Source: Chiayiivirga flava (GTDB lineage: Bacteria > Pseudomonadota > Gammaproteobacteria > Xanthomonadales > Xanthomonadaceae). Taken from it: a stretch of DNA of 64,000 nt. A model generated the notes under the pieces. It had not been told where the DNA came from. It made no database searches and saw only the letters and a program-made list of their open reading frames with translations. Positions 20,835 through 27,761 of this stretch are shown here, in pieces (position 1 is the first letter of the stretch; every line of letters begins with the position of its first letter). The stretch is taken from NCBI RefSeq assembly GCF_014202825.1, contig NZ_JACHHP010000004.1, forward strand, positions 62,001 to 126,000. The letters run 5' to 3'. Made by a program: the position numbers and the translations under genes.

Positions 20835-21311
20835 AACAAGGCATCGGAAATCTCCCTCGGCTACCTCCTGGCCGACGTGACCCGCCTCTTCCGCCGCGAG
20901 TTCGACCGCCGCGTGGCCCACCTCAACCTCACTCGCGCGCAGTGGCGCGCGCTCAAGTGCATCGGGCGCGACAGCGGCCTGACCCAGGCCGCGCTGGCCG
21001 AGGAGCTCGAAATGGAGCCGATCGCGATCGGCCGCGTCATCGACCGGCTGCAGAAGGCCGGCTTCGTCGAGCGCCGCGCCGATCCCGCCGACCGGCGCAA
21101 GTGGCGCCTGCACCTCGCCCCGGCCTCGCACGAGGTCATGCGCGCGGTCGATCGCCTGTCCGGCGAGATGCGCGAGGCCGTGCTCGGCGCGATTCCCGCC
21201 GCCGACATGGCCGTGACCGAGCGCACCCTCAACGCCATCAAGCAGAACCTGCAGACCCTGGATCGCGGCGACGCCGGCGCGATCCCCGCACCCCGGACCA
21301 GCACACGATGA
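20832..21311 (+). CDS. MarR family transcriptional regulator
   Basis: Protein of 159 residues from ATG 20832 (an ATG at 20814 would add 6 residues but lies within the -10/operator). Winged helix-turn-helix of MarR type: NLTRAQWRALKCIGRDSGLTQAALAEELEMEPIAIGRVIDRLQKAGFVERRADPADRRKWRLHLAP (about residues 32-98), flanked by dimerisation helices. It probably represses its own operon by binding the palindrome at its start, with release by a toxic ligand. Its stop overlaps the emrA start (ATGA). No Shine-Dalgarno stands before 20832, consistent with a leaderless message. Confidence 0.9.
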   Translation: MNKASEISLGYLLADVTRLFRREFDRRVAHLNLTRAQWRALKCIGRDSGLTQAALAEELEMEPIAIGRVIDRLQKAGFVERRADPADRRKWRLHLAPASHEVMRAVDRLSGEMREAVLGAIPAADMAVTERTLNAIKQNLQTLDRGDAGAIPAPRTSTR

Positions 21312-22450
21312 ACGCTCCGAACCCCCGCACTGCGTCCGCCGCCGCGCTCGACCCGGCCACCGCCGAGATCGTCGACGCGCCCGCCATCGCAAACGTCGCG
21401 TCCCCGGCCGTCGCGCCCGCGGCACGGCCGCGCCGCACGCGCCTGCTGCTGTGGCTGGCCGGCCCGCTCGTCGTCGCCGGCGTGTTCGCGTGGAACTGGG
21501 TCGCCGGCGCCGATGCGGTCTCGACCGACAACGCCTACGTGAAGGCCGACCGCGTGATGATCGCGCCGCAGGTGGCCGGACGCGTCACGCAGGTGCTGGT
21601 GGCGCAGAACCAGCGCGTGGAGCAGGGCGACCTGCTGTTCCAACTCGATACCGCACCGCTGCACATCGCGCTCGAACAGGCGCAGGCGCAGCTCGCGCAT
21701 GTGTCCGACAGCAGCGGCGCGAACCGCGCCGCGATGCGCGAAGCCGACGCCGCCTTGCGCGCGGCGTCGGAGACCGAGCGCTGGGCGCGACAGGAGTTCG
21801 AACGCCAGCAGGAATTGCGCGGGCGCGGGCTCGTGGCGCAGAAGGCGCTCGACGACGCCGCGCATGCGCTCGCCGGCGCGAAGGCCGAACGCGAGCGCGC
21901 CGCGGCGGCGGTGGAGAAGTCGCGCCTCACGCTGGGCGGCAAGCCCGGCGATTCGATCGAGTCGCTGCCCGACTATCGCGCCGCGAAGGCCGCCGTCGAA
22001 CAGGCCGAACTCGATCTTGCGCATGCCCAGGTGCGTGCGCCGGTCGCCGGCATCGTCGGCAGCCACGACCTGCAACCGGGCGAATACCTCAACGTGGGCC
22101 AGGCCGCGTTTCCGCTGGTGGCCGCGGCGCCGGTGTGGATCGAGGCCAACTTCAAGGAAACCGACCTCGAACGCATGCGCGTGGGACAGCACGCCCGGAT
22201 CCGCATCGACAGCTATCCCGGCCGCGAGTGGGATGCCCGCATCGGGTCGATCAGTCCCGCGTCGGGCGCCGAGTTCAGCGTGCTGCCGCCGCAGAACGCC
22301 AGCGGCAACTGGGTCAAGATCGTGCAGCGCATCCCGGTGCGGCTGGAGCTCGAGGACGTGCCCGCCGACGGCCCGCCGCTGCGTGCCGGCATGAGCGCGG
22401 ACGTGCGCGTGCAACTCGACGACGCCAGCGACACCGTCGCCACAAGCTGA
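21308..22450 (+). CDS. emrA: EmrA/HlyD family periplasmic adaptor of a multidrug efflux pump
   Basis: Protein of 380 residues. One membrane anchor (about residues 47-66, LLLWLAGPLVVAGVFAW), then the split biotinyl-lipoyl domain: VAGRVTQVLVAQNQRVEQGDLLFQLD and VRAPVAGIVGSHDLQPGEYLNVG. A long charged helical hairpin lies between them (about 115-240), and the beta-barrel region follows with VWIEANFKETDLERMRVGQHARI. It links the EmrB-like inner-membrane pump to an outer-membrane channel, which is not encoded here. Coupled to the MarR gene by a 4-bp overlap. Confidence 0.92.
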   Translation: MNAPNPRTASAAALDPATAEIVDAPAIANVASPAVAPAARPRRTRLLLWLAGPLVVAGVFAWNWVAGADAVSTDNAYVKADRVMIAPQVAGRVTQVLVAQNQRVEQGDLLFQLDTAPLHIALEQAQAQLAHVSDSSGANRAAMREADAALRAASETERWARQEFERQQELRGRGLVAQKALDDAAHALAGAKAERERAAAAVEKSRLTLGGKPGDSIESLPDYRAAKAAVEQAELDLAHAQVRAPVAGIVGSHDLQPGEYLNVGQAAFPLVAAAPVWIEANFKETDLERMRVGQHARIRIDSYPGREWDARIGSISPASGAEFSVLPPQNASGNWVKIVQRIPVRLELEDVPADGPPLRAGMSADVRVQLDDASDTVATS

Positions 22451-22462
22451 CGCCGCTTCTAG

Positions 22463-22614
22463 CCCTTCCCCCTTGACGGGGGAAGGGTTGGGATGGGGGT
22501 GGCTCTTGCTCCTGCTGCCGCCCTCCCGGTTCCGAAGCAACTCGAAGCAAACGCGCTCCCAGAATCAGAGCAAAAGCCACCCCCATCCCGGCCTTCCCCC
22601 GTCAAGGGGGAAGG
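22463..22614. repeat. Inverted repeat between emrA and emrB that contains the emrB ribosome-binding site
   Basis: Left arm 22463-22511 and right arm 22568-22614 are reverse complements over about 47 bp (CCCTTCCCCC...GGGGGAAGG core, then GGGATGGGGGTGGC). Each arm also has an inner stem CTTCCCCC-TTGA/GTCA-GGGGGAAG. The end of the right arm reads GGGGGAAGGAG and sits 8 bp before the emrB ATG, acting as its Shine-Dalgarno. Confidence 0.85.
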
Positions 22615-22622
22615 AGACACGC

Positions 22623-24173
22623 ATGAGCGCCGCCACCACCACCACATCCATCCCTCCACTCGGCACCGCCACCCAGCGCCGTGGCCTGCTCGTCGTGTCG
22701 GTGATGCTGGCAACGCTCATGCAGGCGATCGACACCACGATCGCCAACGTCGCGCTGCCGGACATGCAGGGTTCGCTGTCGGCCACGCAGGACCAGGCGG
22801 CGTGGGTGCTGACCTCGTACATCGTGGCGTCGGCGATCATGATGCCGCTTACCGGCTGGCTCTCGGCCGTGCTCGGACGCCGACGCCTGCTGCTCGTGTC
22901 CATCGCGGGATTCACCGTGGCCTCGGTGTTGTGCGGCCTGGCCACCGGCATCGGCGAGATGGTGCTGTTCCGCGTCCTGCAGGGCGTGTTCGGCGCGGCG
23001 CTGGTGCCGCTGTCGCAATCGCTGCTGCTGGATGTGTTCCCGAAGGAGAAACACGGCGCGGCGATGGCGATGTGGGGCATGGGACTGATGGTGGGTCCGA
23101 TCCTCGGCCCGCCGCTCGGCGGCTGGCTGACCGAGGACTACAGCTGGCGCTGGGTGTTCCTGATCAACGTGCCGGTCGGCATTCTCGCGCTGCTGGGCGT
23201 GGCCGCAAGCGTGAAGACCGAAACCACCGTGCGCCGGCCGATGGACTGGACCGGCTTCCTGCTGCTGGCGATCGGCATCGGTGCGCTGCAGCTGTTTCTG
23301 GATCGCGGGCAATCGCAGGACTGGCTGGGCGCGTTCGAGGTCCGGATCGAACTCGCGCTGGCGCTGCTCGGCCTGTACCTCTACGCCGTGCACTGGCGCG
23401 GCGCAAGCCATCCGGTGATGGACCTGCGCCTCTTCGCGAACTTCAATTTTGCGCTGTCGAGCGCGCTGATCTTCGTCGTCGGCATCGTGCTGTTCGCGAC
23501 GCTCGCGCTGCTGCCGCCGTACCTCAACCAGCTGATGCACTACCCGGTGCTCGACGTGGGCCTGATGCTGGCCCCGCGCGGCGTCGGCACGATGCTCGGC
23601 ATGATGCTGGTGGGCCGTCTCATCGGCCGTGTCGACACGCGTGTGCCGATCGTGGTGGGACTGCTGCTCACCGCCTATTCGCTGCACGACATGACCGCGA
23701 TGGGCGTCGATGTGTCGCAGCGGAGCATCGTCGCCATCGGTCTCGTCCAGGGGCTCGGACTCGGGCTAGTGTTCGTGCCGATCTCCACCGTGGCGTACAG
23801 CACCCTGCCGGCGCAGGCGCGCACCGAGGCGGCAAGCCTCTTCAGCCTGATGCGCAACATCGGGTCGAGCATCGGCATTTCGCTGGTGATCACGCTGCTG
23901 GCGCGCAACACGCAGATCAACCACGCCGAGATCGGAGCGCGCGTGCCCGGCTGGGGCGCCGAAGCGGCGCTGCTGCCGTCGGCGTGGGATCCGGCCACCG
24001 CCGCCGGCGCGAGCGCGCTCAACGCCGAGGTCACGCGGCAGGCGGCCGTCATCGGTTACGTCAACGACTTCCACGTGATGCTGGTGCTGACGCTGGCGGT
24101 GATTCCGCTCGTGCTCTTCCTGCGCGGCGGACCTGCGCGCGGCGGTGCTCCGACGGTGGCCGCCGAGCACTGA
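22623..24173 (+). CDS. emrB: EmrB/QacA-type (DHA2) multidrug efflux transporter
   Basis: Protein of 516 residues, about 14 hydrophobic segments. MFS motif D1 LMQAIDTTIANVALPDMQGSL and motif A-like GWLSAVLGRRRLLLVSI are clear; motif C GLMVGPILGPPLGG marks proton antiporters. It would export hydrophobic drugs or uncouplers through EmrA and an outer-membrane channel. Its ribosome-binding site is provided by the repeat arm just upstream. The 137 bp after it contain no terminator-like hairpin I can name. Confidence 0.92.
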   Translation: MSAATTTTSIPPLGTATQRRGLLVVSVMLATLMQAIDTTIANVALPDMQGSLSATQDQAAWVLTSYIVASAIMMPLTGWLSAVLGRRRLLLVSIAGFTVASVLCGLATGIGEMVLFRVLQGVFGAALVPLSQSLLLDVFPKEKHGAAMAMWGMGLMVGPILGPPLGGWLTEDYSWRWVFLINVPVGILALLGVAASVKTETTVRRPMDWTGFLLLAIGIGALQLFLDRGQSQDWLGAFEVRIELALALLGLYLYAVHWRGASHPVMDLRLFANFNFALSSALIFVVGIVLFATLALLPPYLNQLMHYPVLDVGLMLAPRGVGTMLGMMLVGRLIGRVDTRVPIVVGLLLTAYSLHDMTAMGVDVSQRSIVAIGLVQGLGLGLVFVPISTVAYSTLPAQARTEAASLFSLMRNIGSSIGISLVITLLARNTQINHAEIGARVPGWGAEAALLPSAWDPATAAGASALNAEVTRQAAVIGYVNDFHVMLVLTLAVIPLVLFLRGGPARGGAPTVAAEH

Positions 24174-24310
24174 CACGCTGCAGCGCAGCAGCGAAACCGG
24201 CGTTTCGCTTAACGCTGGTAAAGGCATCGCGTGGTAACCAGAACGCGTCGAGCCGTCGCCACGTATGTCCCGTCCGCGCACGCTCGCCCACCCACCGGAG
24301 GAACGAGTTC

Positions 24311-25165
24311 ATGGCCAAGACACCCGCGAAGAAAAAGGCAGCCGCGAAGAAGACCCCGGCCGCCCGCACCGCTGCATCCCGGACCGGCGCGAAGCAGTCG
24401 GCGGCGAAGAAGAAACCCGGCGCCGGCAAGGCCGCGGCGAAGAAATCATCCGCCGTGAAGAAGGCTGCAGCAAAGAAGGCCCCCGCCGCGAAGAAGGCTG
24501 CAGCGAAGAAAGCACCCGCTGTGAAGAAAGCCGCAGCGAAGAAGGTCCCCGCTGCGAAGAAGGCCGCAGCAAAGAAAGCCTCCGCCGCAAAGAAGATCAC
24601 CGCGAAGAAGACCGTGGCGAAGAAGGCACCCGCAAGCAGGAAGGCGCCGGCAACGAAGGCCGCGACGCGGACAACGGAGGCGAAGAAGTCCACTGCAGGC
24701 AAGTCCGCGGCGAAGCGCCCGGCTGCCGGGCGCGGCGATGCGAAGCAGGCTGCGGCGAAGAAGGCCCCGGCGCGCCAGGCTGCGGCGAGCAGGGGCCCGG
24801 CGAAGACCGCCGCAACCGGCCGTGCTTCCGCGCCGCAGTCGACGCCCGCCCGACGCGCGCCGACACCGCGGATCGAGCCGCTGCCCGTCGTCGCGGGCAC
24901 CCACGATCCGGACACCGCCCTGCGGCACATGCAGCAGTTGCTCGAAGCCAAGAACGAGCGCGCACGCCAGCCGCCGAGTTACCCCGCGCCGAACGCGCAC
25001 ACCGGCCAGAAGGACACCGGCGCGCCGCAGCCGCATGTGCCAGGCGAGCCGCGCAGCGGCGAAGTCACCTCCACGCGGCCGTCGCCCGATGCGTTGCATG
25101 CCGAACTCGGCAGCCACGCGCGCGGCAACCAGGAACTGCGCAACAAGAGCGACAAGAACCGCTGA
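24311..25165 (+). CDS. Histone H1-like Lys/Ala-rich repeat protein (AlgP/Hc1-like)
   Basis: Protein of 284 residues with a GGAGG ribosome site. Residues 1-175 are almost only Lys, Ala, Pro, Thr and Ser in KKAAAKKAPA patterns, as in histone H1 tails, chlamydial Hc1 and Pseudomonas AlgP, which bind and compact DNA non-specifically. Residues 49-92 are four near-perfect 11-residue repeats. Residues about 190-284 are different: acidic/neutral, with one helix (DPDTALRHMQQLLEAKNERARQPPSYP), possibly a partner-binding tail. The repeat number probably varies between strains. Confidence 0.85.
   Translation: MAKTPAKKKAAAKKTPAARTAASRTGAKQSAAKKKPGAGKAAAKKSSAVKKAAAKKAPAAKKAAAKKAPAVKKAAAKKVPAAKKAAAKKASAAKKITAKKTVAKKAPASRKAPATKAATRTTEAKKSTAGKSAAKRPAAGRGDAKQAAAKKAPARQAAASRGPAKTAATGRASAPQSTPARRAPTPRIEPLPVVAGTHDPDTALRHMQQLLEAKNERARQPPSYPAPNAHTGQKDTGAPQPHVPGEPRSGEVTSTRPSPDALHAELGSHARGNQELRNKSDKNR
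24455..24586 (+). repeat. Four 33-bp tandem repeats within the histone-like gene
   Basis: Encodes four copies of an 11-residue unit (VKKAAAKKAPA and variants AKKAAAKKAPA, VKKAAAKKVPA, AKKAAAKKASA). The copies differ at third positions as well, so they are not a very recent expansion. Confidence 0.8.
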
Positions 25166-25181
25166 ACCGGTCTCCCGGACC

Positions 25182-25223
25182 GCGGCCGCTCCGCGCGGAG
25201 CGGCCGCCGGCGGTGACCGCCGG
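25182..25223. terminator. Two adjacent GC hairpins between convergent genes
   Basis: A perfect palindrome with arms GCGGCCGCTCCGC (25182-25194) and GCGGAGCGGCCGC (25195-25207), then CCGGCGGT-G-ACCGCCGG (25207-25223), between the histone-like gene and the hexosaminidase gene. No T-run follows, so termination by this structure is an inference from its position. Confidence 0.5.
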
Positions 25224-25237
25224 TACGCTGGCCCCGG

Positions 25238-27625
25238 CTATTCGGCCGGGACCAGTTGCACCGCGTCGATGGCCCAGTACGTGGGCCGCGTGTCGCCGGT
25301 GAAGTACAGGCACAGATCCTCCGCGCCGGGCCTTGCCGCAATCGGCAACCGGAACGTGGAAAATCCGTCCGCGCCCGCACGCGCCGGCAACGCGGCCGTC
25401 GCGAGCAGGGGACCTTCGCATCCGGCGCGCAGCTCGAGCTCGCCATGTGCCGTCGTCTTCGGTCGGCTGCGGCGATTCTTCTCGTCGTTCCACAGCTGGA
25501 ACGCGTACGGAAGCTGTGCCGCACGCACCTCGACCGTCGCGATGCCGTCCAGCGGCGCGTCTTCGAACAGCCAGCACGGGTTGAAGATGTCCACCTCGAA
25601 CAACGCGCGTTCGCCGTCCGCCGGACCGTCGTCCTCCAGGCGCAGACGCAGGCTGTCGGTGCACGATGTCAAGCCTTCGTCGGTGCGCCGCAGCAGGCTC
25701 GTGCGGTCGAGCGCGCGCGACTGCGCCGGCGCGATCGCCACGCCATCGACGAACGTCGTCGCGACCAGCGACGCGCCGATCGGTGCGTCGAACGGCGCGG
25801 CGTAGCGTGTCGACGCCGGCGTCGGCGCGCTGCCGTCGAGCGTGTAGCGGATCTCGCCGAGATCGACCTGATTGGCCAGCGTGACCCGCACGCGGCCGGC
25901 GGCCGGGTCCGCCGCGAGCGCGATGGCGGGTTCGAACGCCGTGGTCGACCATGTCACGCCGAGCGCGCGGTAACGCGCGAACTGCGCCGGCAGCCGCGCG
26001 AGGAATCCGCGCCAGTCCTGCTGCGCATCCGCCGTCCACAGCGCTTCGGACAGGGCCGCGGCGCGCGGGAAGTACGCGCGTTCGACGCGTTCGATGCTGC
26101 GCAGGTGCTCGGTCCACAGGTTGCCCTGCGCACCGAGAATGTGTTTTGCCTCGTCCGCGCTCAGTTCCGCCGGCACCGGCTCGTAGTCGTACACCTTGCG
26201 CAGAGTCACCTGCGGCAGCGGCCGGCCCGGGATCTCGTTCGGCGAGGTACTCTGCAGATAATCGAGGTACAGGTCGGTGTACGGCGACATCACCACATCG
26301 TTGCCGTGTTTCGCGGCCTCGATGCCGCCTTCGCTGCCGCGCCACGACATCACCGTCGCCGTGACCGGCAACTCGCCTTCGAGGATCTCGTCCCAGCCGA
26401 TCAGGCGCCGGCCGCGCTCGGCAAGCACGCGTTCGATGCGCGCCATCAGGTACGCCTGCAGGTCGTGTTCGTCCTCGAGGCCGAGTTCGCGGATGCGCGC
26501 CTGCACGCGTTCGGACGCGATCCACTGATCCTTCGCGGCCTCGTCGCCGCCGACGTGGATGTAGGTGCCGGGGAAGAGGTCCATCGCCTGGCGGAACACC
26601 TCGTCGAGGAACGCGAACGTGGATTCCTCGGCATTGAACAGGTACGTGTGGATGCCCCATTCGGCCGACACCGCGGGCGGCGTGTCGAGCACGCCGAGTT
26701 CGGGATACGCGGCGATTGCGGCCTGCGCGTGGCCCGGGATGTCGATCTCCGGCACCACCTCGATGTGGCGCTCCGCAGCGTAGTCGACGATCTCGCGGAT
26801 CTGCTGCTTCGTGTAGTGACCGCAGTACTGCCGCGGCGTGCCGTCGGCATTGCGCCCCGCATCGCCGAGCGGGATGCGGCAGGCGCCGGTGTCGGTGAGC
26901 TTCGGCCAGCCGTCGATCGGAATGCGCCAGCCCTGGTCGTCGGTGAGATGCCAGTGGAAGCGGTTGAACTTGTGCTGCGCCATCGCGTCGAGCAGGCGCT
27001 TGATCTCGTCGACGGTCTGCATGTGGCGCGCGCTGTCGAGCATGAGGCCACGCCAGCCGAAGCGCGGTGCGTCCTCGATGCGCAGCGCCGGCACCGTCTG
27101 CGGTCCGGACGGGGGCAGCAATTGCCACAGCGTCATCGCGCCGCGGAACAGCCCGGCCGGCGTCGGTGCATCGATGGCGATGCGCTCGGGCGTGATGTCG
27201 AGGGTGTAGCGCTCCGGGTTTGCGTCCGCATCAGGCGTGACGGTCAGCGCGATGCTGCGGTCCGTCGGCACCGCCGATACGGTGAGAGCGAATTTGCGCG
27301 TGTGTTCGAAATACGCGGCGATGTGTGCAGCGACCGTCGTCGCGTCGCCCGTCGCGTGGATGCGCGTGGCGCCATCGAGGACAAACGCACCGGCGCGCAG
27401 TGCGAGCGAGCTCGGTACGGGGATCAGCGCGGGCGGGAGCGGGGCGCTTGTGGGCGCGGGTGCCGACGCGGCCGCGCCGGCGACCGCGGATGCAGCGGGT
27501 GGGTCGGTTGCCGCGCAGCCGGCGATGGCGAGCGCAATACCGAGCGCGAGTGTGATCGTGAGCGATGCAGCGCGTCGAGTCGCGGGGCCTTGAAGAGTGC
27601 AGGTGTTCGTGCTGGTTGCTTGCAT
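25238..27625 (-). CDS. GH20 beta-N-acetylhexosaminidase lipoprotein
   Basis: Protein of 795 residues. N-terminal signal with lipobox ending AIAGC (Cys37). Residues about 65-175 are the GH20 small N-terminal domain. The catalytic barrel starts at RFGWRGLMLDSARH and has NRFHWHLTDDQGWR, VVPEIDIPGHAQAA and the catalytic pair Asp361-Glu362 in HVGGDEA, plus VMSWRGSEGG. The C-terminal 200 residues include a beta-rich domain typical of chitobiases. It releases GlcNAc from chitin oligomers or muropeptides in the periplasm or at the surface, feeding the genes next to it. It lies 136 bp downstream of the TonB-dependent receptor gene, probably in the same transcript. Confidence 0.93.
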   Translation of the reverse strand: MQATSTNTCTLQGPATRRAASLTITLALGIALAIAGCAATDPPAASAVAGAAASAPAPTSAPLPPALIPVPSSLALRAGAFVLDGATRIHATGDATTVAAHIAAYFEHTRKFALTVSAVPTDRSIALTVTPDADANPERYTLDITPERIAIDAPTPAGLFRGAMTLWQLLPPSGPQTVPALRIEDAPRFGWRGLMLDSARHMQTVDEIKRLLDAMAQHKFNRFHWHLTDDQGWRIPIDGWPKLTDTGACRIPLGDAGRNADGTPRQYCGHYTKQQIREIVDYAAERHIEVVPEIDIPGHAQAAIAAYPELGVLDTPPAVSAEWGIHTYLFNAEESTFAFLDEVFRQAMDLFPGTYIHVGGDEAAKDQWIASERVQARIRELGLEDEHDLQAYLMARIERVLAERGRRLIGWDEILEGELPVTATVMSWRGSEGGIEAAKHGNDVVMSPYTDLYLDYLQSTSPNEIPGRPLPQVTLRKVYDYEPVPAELSADEAKHILGAQGNLWTEHLRSIERVERAYFPRAAALSEALWTADAQQDWRGFLARLPAQFARYRALGVTWSTTAFEPAIALAADPAAGRVRVTLANQVDLGEIRYTLDGSAPTPASTRYAAPFDAPIGASLVATTFVDGVAIAPAQSRALDRTSLLRRTDEGLTSCTDSLRLRLEDDGPADGERALFEVDIFNPCWLFEDAPLDGIATVEVRAAQLPYAFQLWNDEKNRRSRPKTTAHGELELRAGCEGPLLATAALPARAGADGFSTFRLPIAARPGAEDLCLYFTGDTRPTYWAIDAVQLVPAE

Positions 27626-27761
27626 GATGGCTTCGCCTCGACGCGGGGAGTTCGACTCGACGTTCGCAGGACCGCGAACCCGGCACGACGCGGGGACGGT
27701 GCGCCGTGCCGGATCCGCGCCCGCCGCCGCAACGCGCGGCGACGGGTCACGCTTGCGCCGA

